Shown here piece after piece: positions 1-9,300 of a DNA stretch of 16,814 bases. Made by a program: the position numbers and the translations under genes. Origin of the DNA: Parachlorella kessleri (Eukaryota > Chlorophyta > Trebouxiophyceae > Chlorellales > Chlorellaceae). The DNA is taken from positions 1 through 16,814 of the forward strand of contig BBXU01000752.1 of assembly GCA_001598975.1 (NCBI GenBank), read 5' to 3'. Positions within the stretch are counted from its first letter, which is position 1. Every line of letters begins with the position of its first letter. The notes under the pieces were generated by a model. It had not been told where the DNA came from. It saw only the letters and a program-made list of their open reading frames with translations, and did no database searches.

Positions 1-254
1 CCACCACCCACGGCTGGGCTGTCACGGCTTATATGTGTGCCGCGCTGCTGGGGCCTAGAGGGGTAGCACGTGTATTCATGCTCGCATGATGGCTCCACTT
101 GAGAACCTCCAGGCCTAGGGCCCACCGTGGGCCTGCTATTAGAAGGGCTGTAGCACAGTTAGTCGCCCTCCCTCCCTGGGGGCGGGCCTCACGCGTCTGC
201 CACAAAAGCGCATGCCCAGCCCAGCGCCGCTGCATGGCGTGTTTTCCTGGGCAG
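1..254 (+). other. Intron of the DEG1-type gene (3' part); no exon seen
   Basis: No reading frame here resembles the part of a Deg protease expected upstream of the visible PDZ exon. The stretch ends in a good 3' splice site, a pyrimidine-containing run followed by GCAG at 251-254. It is best read as the 3' portion of an intron whose upstream exon, with the protease domain, lies outside the window. A short near-palindrome (GGGCCCACCGTGGGCC) lies near 118-135 and has no assigned role. Confidence 0.5.
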
Positions 255-1000
255 GCTGGTGCTGGGTGACATCATCCTCAGCGTGGACGGGTCCAAGATA
301 AAGAGCGGGTCGGACCTGTATCGCGTGCTGGACAAGAAGCGGGTTAGTCACTGGTCATGGATTAGTCACGCATGAGGGCCAGGATAAAGAGTGGGTTGGA
401 CTGTACTGCGTGCTGGACAAGAAGTGGGTGAGTCACGGGATGAGTCATGCATGGCCGACCTGTACCGCGTGCTGGGCAAGAAGCGGGTGAGCCATGGGAT
501 GAGTCATGCATGAGGGCTTCGCGTGCCGACCCACCTCTGGCCGAGGCGTCTTATGAGAGACGGACGGATCAACTGCTGGGACAAAGCGTCTCTCGAGCCC
601 TGTTCCCTGCCAACTTGACCAGTCCATGTCAACCTTCTTGACATCCCGGGGGCTGCTGGAACTAGGACACCTCCGCCCCACGGTCCCTTCTCTGTTTGAG
701 AACCATTATCTCTGCTACCTTAGTGGTGCGTGTTCCCATGCCCCTTCACGTCCTTGTGGCTCTGGTGCAAAAAACTACCATACGCTGCACACTAGCAGGA
801 CTTTCGTAGCAGCAGGCAGGAACTTGTAAACGCTGACGATAGGATCCGATGTCGGAGTGAGGCGCGCCTGCAATGGCTGAGAGTGTGTTCTGAATTCCTG
901 TGACGCGCTGTCTGCGCAGGTGGGGGATACCCTGGATGTGGAGATACTGAGGGGCGATGAGAAAGTGCATCTGGGTATCACCCTGGAAGCCAGCAGCTGA
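255..1000 (+). CDS. DEG1: DEG1-type HtrA/Deg serine protease, C-terminal PDZ end (partial, two exons)
   Basis: Two exons are visible, 255-342 and 920-1000, ending in TGA at 998-1000. They join in phase 0 (CGG|GTG) across donor GTTAGT at 343 and the acceptor at 918-919. The product contains LVLGDIILSVDG, then GSDLYRVLDKKR, then VGDTLDVEILRGDEKVHLG, and ends ITLEASS. This is the second half of a PDZ domain and closely follows the C-terminus of plant chloroplast DEG1 (LVLGDII-SVNG, NGSDLYRILDQ, VGD-V-VEVLRGD). DEG5 and DEG8 are poorer matches because DEG8 lacks the GSDLYRIL wording. DEG1 is known as a thylakoid-lumen serine endoprotease that degrades damaged photosystem proteins; the PDZ domain contributes to oligomerisation and substrate handling. 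The catalytic His-Asp-Ser domain lies to the left of the window, so activity cannot be judged here. The first base of the 255 exon completes a codon begun in an unseen exon (phase 2 intron). Confidence 0.85.
293..516 (+). repeat. Degenerate tandem repeat of a DEG1 exon end plus splice donor
   Basis: About three imperfect copies follow head to tail: roughly 293-378, 379-452 and 453-516. Each contains the sequence for CTGTA-CGCGTGCTGGACAAGAAG followed by a donor-like site: CGG|GTTAGT at 343, TGG|GTGAGT at 428 and CGG|GTGAGC at 487. A GATGAGTCATGCATG-like tail follows. Copy 1 is the real exon end. Copy 2 has lost a base relative to copy 1 and copy 3 lacks the first part. No AG acceptor precedes copies 2 and 3, so they are intronic relics, not extra exons. 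Translation through copy 1 into the intron stops after ten codons, at the TGA near 373. Confidence 0.8.
343..919 (+). other. Last intron of the DEG1-type gene
   Basis: It runs from donor GTTAGT to the acceptor TCTGCGCAG. At 577 nt it is longer than any intron seen elsewhere in the window, partly because of the tandem copies at its 5' end. Beyond those copies no repeat or coding segment was recognised. The two downstream donor copies match the GTGAGT consensus better than the one the reading frame requires. Confidence 0.7.
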
Positions 1001-1412
1001 CGTAGCCCCCATTGAAGGGGTTAGGACTTGGAGGGGGGACGCTGCTCCAGCCCCAGGGCCTGGCACTGCCACTAGCAGGCTCTGCTGGGCCCTGCCGGCT
1101 GACCTTGGGTGACGGGAGGTGTGCTGCAGCAGGTAGCGGGACAGAAAATGTAGGGATGCCGATAGGCAGGGACGCTGGGTAAGGGTAGGCTGGCGCCTCT
1201 CAGAGCGCATGCCTAGGCGACTGAGCAAGGCGCCCGTTTCCAATGTGTGTGCCTGCCGGTGTTGGTATGTATCGGGCTTGCCATCCATCAACTGCTGGGT
1301 CGGTGGAGGATCATCATGGTAGTCTTTTGTCTGTGGTGTTTTTTAGGATCCCCACAATGTATCATTTGTTGATGTGGGAGATATGTACGGTGCTGCTCCT
1401 CATGATACATTC

Positions 1413-1524
1413 TTACAACTCTACCAACTTCTTTGCCTGTGTTGTTACAGGCCCCATTTCATTGACTTCTTTGGGTCTATCCTACGTGCCTATTCTAAGT
1501 CGTTTGTAGGTTTGAGATATTACA
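1413..1524 (-). terminator. Possible poly(A) signals (TGTAA) for the SMC gene
   Basis: On the - strand TGTAA occurs at 1520-1524, 1445-1449 and 1413-1417. The first is about 250 nt past the SMC stop codon, a reasonable 3'-UTR length. The assignment rests on the pentamer only. Confidence 0.3.
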
Positions 1525-1586
1525 GAGGTCAGTCTGTGAAAGCACAGGCGTTAGAAGGTTCTCTCATGCTGGTTTGTGAGATGAGA

Positions 1587-1624
1587 TGTAAGCTCTGACC
1601 GTCGAAAGGACAGCTCCATTGTAA
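1587..1624 (+). terminator. Possible poly(A) signals (TGTAA) for the DEG1-type gene
   Basis: TGTAA pentamers occur at 1587-1591 and 1620-1624. TGTAA is the usual green-algal polyadenylation signal. No nearer copy is present after the stop at 1000, so the 3'-UTR would be about 0.6 kb and would overlap the 3' end of the opposing SMC transcript. This is inferred from the motif alone. Confidence 0.3.
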
Positions 1625-1777
1625 CGCGAACTGCTAGGTCCAGAGCCCTAGACTTCTGCCCCATAATTTTGCCATGACCAACAGCACTAAGGTAGCCGGC
1701 TGCCGGTTGGTCATTGCCCTCCCGCAACCATGACACGCGTTGCTGTGTGTCATATGCTGCCATGAGCCTCAGCAGGG

Positions 1778-3326
1778 TCACCCTTGTGGCACCCTGGGGC
1801 AGTGAATGGTCACTGCATCGGACCCTGGCCCGCATGTGTACACCCCTACCAGACTGTCCGCCTTCTCGTATACCTGCGAGTCAGGGCTGGGGTGAATGTG
1901 AACGAGGAGGCTGCCAGCATGCATAGCGCAGGCAGGCCTGCAGCCTAACCTCAGTCGAGCCCCAGAGAATGACTGCAACCAGCCCTGGCAGTACAATCCC
2001 CCCCCACCTTATCTCTGTTCGCATTGCCGACCACCATACACAAGTATAGTAGTTGGACCTTAGCAGGTATTGGTATGCACAAGCTCGCTATATAGAGGCA
2101 ACAATCCATGGCCAACTCCCTGTCTTGGGTGGTTACTGCCTGGCTGTAAGACACCACTACAGATCATACTGCGGCAGTGGCAGCCAATTCCATACCTGTG
2201 GTTTGTGGCTGACAACCAGGTACTGCGTGTCAGACCGGCTGCGGATGTAGTCCGCTAACCGCCCAGCATTAACCTGCACGTAGGAGCGTGAGACTGGCTG
2301 GCATAGAAACTGGGTGTCACAGGCGTTCAGTGCTGCACGCCAGCGGACGAAGCATAGTGTGGGTTGCATACTTGCAAGCGTTCAACTCCCTGATGTCAGG
2401 GGCAGAAGCTGCACACAGCCCCAGGGTATGTGAAGGCCAGGTGCTTCTAATCACCATAACCACATTACTGACACACACTCTTTGGCAAACCCCTTCAGTA
2501 TAACTTGCACCCAACTCTGACGATTCCCTGCCAGGCTCTCTCACTCTTCCCAGTCTCCCACCAAGCACAAGGTCACCTTCCCAACTCACAGTATCAAGTG
2601 CGCAGTCCACCTCATCAAAGAAGTAGAAGGGCGATGGGCAGGCAGCCTGCACATGGAGTAAGTATTCAAGTAATATTACCACAGGGAGGTGAACAAGCTA
2701 AACTTGCCTGCCGCCAAGTATGCCACAAACTGGCTTAGGCAGCAAGAAGTGCTCGGGAAGCCAGACATGCTCTCACACACTCAGGAAGATTGCCCCTGCG
2801 AGCCGTCTCCCCACCTGGACGGCGAAGCACAGCGCCAGCGTGGCCAGAGCCTGCTGCCCGCCAGACAGGATTGAGAAAGACCTCCACCGGCTGCTGTCGG
2901 GCCTGCAGGGCACCAGGCGGAAAATGCTGTTGCTGGCAGGGTGAAACATTCCGTAGTGTCTCCTTGACAGCTAGAGCTGGGCATTGTCAGTGCGCGCTGC
3001 TCCTTCCTCCATAGCTAGGGCACCCCTCCACACCTTGCCAGCAGGTAGCAGGCTCACTGAGGTTGAGCAAGAAACGGCATCCCGTTAGCCCACGCCAGAC
3101 ATCGTTTGCAGCTTGCATGGCACATGCGCATACATCCTCTCCACCCAACTCGTGCAGCCATCAGGTGTACCGAAATGCCAGCTCAACGCAGCGCCTGGAG
3201 CACTCGCCTCACGTGGAAGGTGACCCCGTTGGTGAATGCCGCTAGCCTGTCTTCTATATAGCTACAGTAAGCATCCCCCTGGCCCCCAGTCAGCTGCTGG
3301 TACACCGTGGACAGCTTGGTGTTGAC
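1778..3326 (-). other. SMC C-terminal head: signature, Walker B, D-loop (exons 22-26)
   Basis: Exon 22 ends TNGVTFHV and joins exon 23, RPDSSRWRSFSILSGGQQ, then ALATLALCFAVQ. The joined GVTFHVRPDSSRWRSF aligns without gaps to the SMC4-type GVxFxVRPPKKSWKNI before LSGG. Exon 24 gives SPFYFFDEVDCALDT: Walker B Asp, catalytic Glu and D-loop. Exons 25 and 26 give VNAGRLADYIRSRSDTQ, YLVVSHKPQ and VYEKADSLVGVY, followed by a short tail ending PRVPQG. The H-loop position is His (SHK). The VYEKADSLVGVY ending is closest to SMC1 (FYxKADSLIGVY), while FAVQ-x-x-C-PSPFYFFDE is closer to SMC3. The signature has Gln where SMC1 and SMC4 have Glu (LSGGE), as in SMC2 and SMC3. Confidence 0.9.
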
Positions 3327-6300
3327 CTGCATTAGAGAACGCTTGCCGACGAGTGAGGAACTTACGTGTTATTAGCATGTATTGAAAACAGGTCTTACCA
3401 CCCAATACTGGGCCGAGCCCCCTTCTGCCAAGCTCACCACCAGGAGTGCCGAGTGGAAGCGGGAGTAGCGCTCTGTTTCGAGGGCGTCTTTCTCTTGCAC
3501 CAGCCTGCAGACAGCAGACACGTGTCAGTGAGTGGCATTGTACAAGGTTTTGGGCTACCTGGGCAAGCGTAAGGAGGGATGGCTGTGTATGCCAGGTGCT
3601 CTTGAGTGGAAGTCAAGGCAGTTTCATGCAGGCAAGCCAGCCAACAGGCCAGGCTTCCCCTTCTCAGGGAGCCTTTCACCTTACCTCTGCACCTGGCAAA
3701 CATTGTCCAGGGCAAATAGTTCAGCCAGCTTGACTACCCCCACTAATAAGAGCCCTCGGCCTTACCTCTGCACCTGCTCCTCCAGGGCATCTACCTCTGC
3801 CAATTTGACAGTCAGGGCAGCCTCCGCCTGGCGGTCGCTTTCCAATGCGCCCTCCAGCAGAGAGGCGTGCAGCTCCTGGATGCGTGGACTACAAAGGTCG
3901 TCATTTATGCAAGCCCAGCACTAGTCATCTCATGCACTACCGCAGGTTACCCAGTAAGCTGGGGTTTCCCGGCAAGGGTTCCTGTGACAATGCAGTGGCA
4001 GATCAAACATTCCACACCAAGGGTGAGCTTGCACTACAGCTGGCAACCCGTACCAACCTACCTGCAGGCTGCGGTACTGTCTCTCGAGCTCTTCGAATGC
4101 TTCCTCAACAACTCCGTCGTCCCAGGCCTCCGGGCCTCCCTGGCCCTCATCATCATGCTGCTCTTTGTCAAGGCTCCTGCTGCTTCCATGCTGAAACCTC
4201 TGCTTTGCTGCAGGCTGACGGCCCTTGCTAGGGCGAGTGCTGCCCTCGGCGCGCTGCCCAAGGGAAAGTGCACTGCGGGTGAGGCGTCTGCCGCGTGTGG
4301 CTATCTTTCCGGCTGCTCCCTTTTGAGCTGCCCTCCTCGGACGAGCACAGACTGCTTCAAATTCACTGTCACTGTCCCCAGGCTGGCCTGCAGTCCTTGC
4401 AGGTATTCGGACTGTACCAGCACCCACATCTGGGCCATGGTCGGAGCCTGACGATGAGTGTATCGCATTCTGCTGCCGGCTGCGGCCGCGGCAAGAGGCG
4501 ACTGCCTGCCTGGGCCGTCTTGCTGGGCTGCCGCCACTGTGCTCGCTGTCTGGCTCAGAGTACTGCTCGCAGGCTGAGTCGTTGTCGCCCTCCATCTGGC
4601 TACCAAAGCCACCCCTGCCATGTTTCTCTGTGCCAGCCGTAATCCGCTGCAATGGCTCCTTGCCCATGTCCCCGGCTGGTCCCGCTGACTGCTTGCACAG
4701 CCTCTTTGGTTTCTTGCTGCTGCCGCCCTCCCCCTCGCTATCAGCTGCCTCCAGCTCTCCTTCTGCATTGTAGCCGTCCAAAGGCCCGCCAGTTACAACC
4801 TCTTGTGTTGTTATGCACACGGCAGCCTTGGTGCTCCCAGGCGCTAGCTGCTCTGTGGCCAGGCGGGCCACTGCCTGCTGTGCGGCCTCAAGGGCAGCTT
4901 TAGCTCGCTTCAGGCGGCCTTGCTGTGCTTGCAAGGCCTGCTGCTGGCCCCGCAGCTGCTCTTGCAGCTGCTGCGCTGTGCCCAGGGCCTGCTCATAATT
5001 CCTGCAAGATAGGATAGCAATAGCATTGAAAGCCTTGGGCTTCCGGTTATCTCCCATACATGCTCTTGTAGCATTAATAAAGGCACGCAATTCCAGCTCG
5101 CCAGGTAAGCTCAGCAGCGTAAACCCATGCCACGGTGCCACACAGGCTACGTGCATCTCCTCCACTGCACTGTCACAATGGTTGCTCACTTGGCAGCGAC
5201 CTTGCAGTCCCTCTCCACACGGGCTGCCCTCTTTCGCAGCTCCGCAACAACGCCCCCCTTTTGCTGCAGCTGCGCCTCCATGGCTGCTGCTGACTGGGCT
5301 TGGCTTTGGAGCTTCTGCTCCAGCTGACTGATTTCAGCTGCCGCTGCTAGGGCAGCTCTTTGTAGCTTGTCCAACTGGCTCCTGCGCCTGGCCATACTGG
5401 TGAGCTGCTCGTCCAGGGCAGATGCCTTGGAGCGCTCCTGCAGGTGTTGGCAACAGCTATGCGCTTTTCACAGTCATGTCTAAGAAGGATAGAAGAGATA
5501 CAAGTACACTTCAACACGGAGGCAGGGAACGCCTTTAAATCCCTGGAAAAGTGACATTTCATATCCATTGGCCATGCCGCTGCCACGGAAATGCGCAATG
5601 GCGTAGAAGACCTGGTCAAGGCCAATAGTGGCTTGGCTAGTCAACAGGGCATTCCCAAGCTCTACAGGCACAGGTGTGGAAATCGGCCCAGGCACAGCCA
5701 GAAAAGATAAACAACAGACGAAATACACCCAGGCCTCATGGGTCTATATACAGTCTTACCTCCTCCAGCCTTGCTCTAACTGTCTCCAGCTCAGCCCTCT
5801 CCTTGAGCAGTTTGCTGCCTCCCTGAAGCTTCTCAGCAGCAGAGGCGTACTCGCGCTCCATCACCGCCAGCTGCTCCTCAAGCTTCTGGCGCTGCTGCAC
5901 AGCAGCTGCCATGCCCTCTGCTGCAACGCTTTCAGCACGCTTGGCCTGCTGCAGCTCCCGCTCCAGCGTCGCTCTGCGCTGCTGCAGCTTCGATTCCAGC
6001 ACCTGCTGAGACCGAGCTACAGTGGGAGCGCTAAGCACATTACCCCCCCTTTCCTACAACCCTGCTGAAGCCGGCTTGGACTGGGCGCGATAAGTATACA
6101 CCGCCCCTTCCATATGGCACTTGATAGCCTTTCAAAATCATGGGCCGGACAGCAAGATTAACTCAAAGCATGGCCGCCCACATGGGTGCTTCACAGGCAC
6201 CATGGCCCATGGTCGTCCCCTCCTGCAACCTGAAGACATGCCCACCTTTCGCTCCCTGCCCAGCACTTGCTGCATGGCACGGTACTTCGCCGCGTCAGCC

Positions 6301-9300
6301 TGCTGCTCCCCTCGCAGAGCCTCAGTCTCCGCTGCCAGCACCTCAACAGCACCGGTCAGCTGCTGGAATTGCTGCTGACACTGCTGCAGCCGGGGAGCGA
6401 GGTGAGCCGTCTCCTGCTGCAATCGGCTCCGCTGTTCTGCAGCCTCCTGCTGCAGACAGCAACAGCATGACCATGAACATCGTCCGATGACTCAGACAAA
6501 TTCTATAGCTGCACATCCTGATGTTACAAGTGGCGTCTGTTTATGTGGTTGGGCAGGTACAGTAATAAGGTCTGGCTAATTGCAATGCCAGGGTTGTACA
6601 CGAGCTGGGCACACAGCAGGGTCAGGTCTAACATATGCCACAACCTGACTGAAGTGCTACAATCCCATTTCTCACAGGGCTCACCTCAGAGGTGCCGGCT
6701 GACTTGGACAAAGGCTGGAAAGTGCTGGAAAGCAGTAATGGCATGACAGCCTTGGGTGGCTGCCTGGCTCCCACTAGCTCCCCGTCTGCCTTGAAGAGCT
6801 CACCCTGCGATATGTGCTCAGCTGCTGTGGAAGGCCTGTCACCAACGCTCAGCCAACTGCATTGGCAAACCTTGCATTGAGACTTCCAAATTTGTAAGGC
6901 AACCTTTGCTGATTACAGGTTTGGTAAGCCTGCATGTCTGTGGTTTCTAAGGGAGCAGGAGCCACTGGCTAGTGCAGTACTGCCAGTGTCCAGCAATCCA
7001 TGGAACCTGGCTTACCTGAGCTGTGACAATGTTGCGCCTTCTGCCTGTGCCAGCCCGACGGTCCTGTCTCATGGCAGACACGGCTGCCTGGCGATCAGGA
7101 GCCAGGTACCTGCAGTATGCAGTGCACGCTTCACCTGTGCTATGCCGGTGGCAACACTGTTGATTCTTCTAGTTTGTCCCCTGCGTACTATTGCTTGCCT
7201 CCAGTTGACACTAGCCTTGGATGGATGGCTCCTTTAGCAAGTTTGCAAGCAACGGCCTACCAGTTGCGCAGCATGACGCTCAGAAGTGCCTTAGACCCTG
7301 GTGCCTGAAGGGTATCTGCATCCACCAGCTGCTGCAGGGGCAATAAGCCATCACTGGTGGCGGCATCCCTGCAACATGTATGTCACAGGAGAACTTCTGG
7401 TTGGTAGGTGGCCACCACGTTGTTGCTGCCATTCATTGCGGCGCGTCAGACTGTACCTGTGCCTCACCAGTACCTGGACACTTCTAACCATCCTCTACTC
7501 CGGGCTGTCTTCTAGTGGAGTGCACAGGCAAGCACACATGGTACACATACCTTGACAGTATCAGCTACAGCAGGTCACACCTGGCTGGCTCCCGCAGCTC
7601 ATCCAGAATCTTGCAGGTTGCCATGCCCACTTGGTGCTGCCTAAAGTGCTCCACCACACGCTGTGCCACAGCGCGGGTTGACACCACAAAGCACGTGCTC
7701 TGCAGTGAGTGAGAGAAGGGCTCATGTTGGGGACGCAGGACGCGCAGCAGGTTGTACCACCCTAGTTTGGGAGCGACCAGGACTTCGCCTGTTTCGGCTG
7801 CTTCATGAGAGATGGGAAATGTGTTAGCCAAGCCGTGCCAAGCTGATGTCCACTTGCCAAGAAGTCCTGCTAAACGGACCTGTGGGCCTGCCATCTGGCA
7901 CTTATACCTGAGCCCTGGAAGCAAGACTGGCAACAAGCATTTCGCAGCAGGTAAGATGAAGCTTTGCCAACCACTCCCCAAGCCCGAGACCTACCAGATT
8001 GCAGCTCTCCACCAGCACTGCGTTCACAGCTGTTGCAGCCTGCGGCTGTGCCAGCCTCGCCACGTTGCATATACGGCCATGGAACTTGCCAGCATGCTTG
8101 GCTGCCTGCTCTGTCAACTCTGCTATCGCTTGGGCCACATTTTGCTTGCTTATGCTACCGCGCTGCCGCTGCTGCTCACCGCAGATGGCTCCCTCTGATC
8201 GGTCAGGGAGGGTGAGCTGATCCAGCTGCAGAATTAGTGCCTGGAGGTCCTGCTGCATGTGGTGCTCTTGCGCCTGGATAACACCCATGTCAGGTGTAAC
8301 TTGAATGTGTTGAAAATGCCCAGAAGCACGTCCAACGAGTTTACTATTGCCTTCTGTTCCCATTCCTGGTAGCATAAAATAATGAGAAGTAGCACCGAGG
8401 GCACATGGTTGCAGCAGGATATCCTACAGCATGGACGCCAAGATCGGCATTCCTGGGTCGCTGCAAGCCTGTACTGCCCCACCTGGCATGCATGCAGCTG
8501 TGCCTCGGCTTCTTGCAGCGCCTCTTCTTTGCAGCACAACTGCCGCCTTCTGGCCTCTGTTGCCTGCTGCAGCGCAGCTGCAGCCTGCTCCGCATCTGCC
8601 CACTTGGTCTGCGCTGGGCCCTCGGCGGCTGCATGCTGGTGCAGGGCCTTCTCAGTGCTGCTCGCAGTGGCCTGGTGCTGCTCCAAGCCGAGCTTGTAGG
8701 CGGATATTGCCGCGTTCAAGGCTGCCAGCTGTTGCTGTAACGCAGCCATTGAGGCCTGCAGGACAGCGGCAGTGGAAGGCTGCATATAAGAAAGTATCAC
8801 ACCGGTGGGAGGCAAGGCCCACCCGTACTCGGCTCATCTGTAGAGTTGCCTGTGCACTTGACGAGCACAACATACCCCAAAGCAGCGTTTGCTGCAACGT
8901 GAAAGGGAAGCCACCTGGAGTTTGTCCAGGGTGCCGCTGCCGCTTTGTTCAGCAACCCTGCCAGCCAGTATGGCTTCCTCCTCGGCAAGCTCATGCTCTG
9001 CTCTCTGCCGCCTCTCAAGCTCACCCCTGTAGCCATAGAAAGCAGCCTTAAAGCACGAAAAGCACCATGGGATGAAACATCAAAGGATAAGAGTTTCAGG
9101 TCAAATGAGGCAGGGCTGCAGTAGCTCTTGTTCAGGTGCCTAGGTTTACTCTGCAAGGACATGACATGGTGCAAGCACGCTTTGCCATGGCAAGGAGGCA
9201 TGCCAGTCTCTGTGTTCTTTGCTTAACCAGTGCTGCAGCCCACCTGATGCTAGCCACCTGAGCATCCAGCTCCTGCAGCTTTTCTTCTTCCTCTTCTCCC

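Larger units (their letters stand above)
1001..1777. other. Convergent intergenic region with an A/T-richer island
   Basis: This lies between the stop codons of two convergent genes. No complete gene is supported. From about 1310 to 1560 the DNA is visibly richer in A and T than its surroundings. It holds two very good acceptor-like tracts on the + strand (TGTGGTGTTTTTTAG ending at 1347, and GCCTGTGTTGTTACAG ending at 1450) and an open frame including DPHNVSFVDVGDMYGAAP and later PHFIDFFGSILRAYSKSF, followed by a donor-like GTAGGT. I do not recognise this peptide. It could be a fragment of another gene or mobile element, or 3'-UTR sequence. Confidence 0.4.

Noticed and set aside
379..516. Repeat copies 2 and 3 as extra DEG1 exons
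   Set aside because: Neither has a preceding AG acceptor. Copy 2 carries a one-base loss, and PDZ continuity is perfect when only copy 1 is used.
2903..2932. Starting SMC exon 23 at 2932 (adding NSIFRLVPCR)
   Set aside because: It keeps phase but adds ten residues between GVTFHV and PDSSRW. The acceptor at 2903 gives a gap-free match to the SMC pre-signature pattern.
3930..5189. A single 419-residue open frame on the - strand as a gene of its own
   Set aside because: Its middle is SMC exon 19. The parts upstream of 5001 and downstream of 4062 are intron, shown by acceptor and donor sites and by phase with exons 18 and 20.
8234..8815. A separate 193-residue Gln/Ala-rich protein on the - strand
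   Set aside because: The Ala/Gln-rich part is SMC exon 10. After the donor at 8482 the frame reads through intron sequence.
8431..9051. A 206-residue + strand frame rich in Cys, Pro and Ala
   Set aside because: It is the antisense shadow of GC-rich SMC exons 9 and 10. It has no motif, and the opposite strand has a consistent spliced gene.
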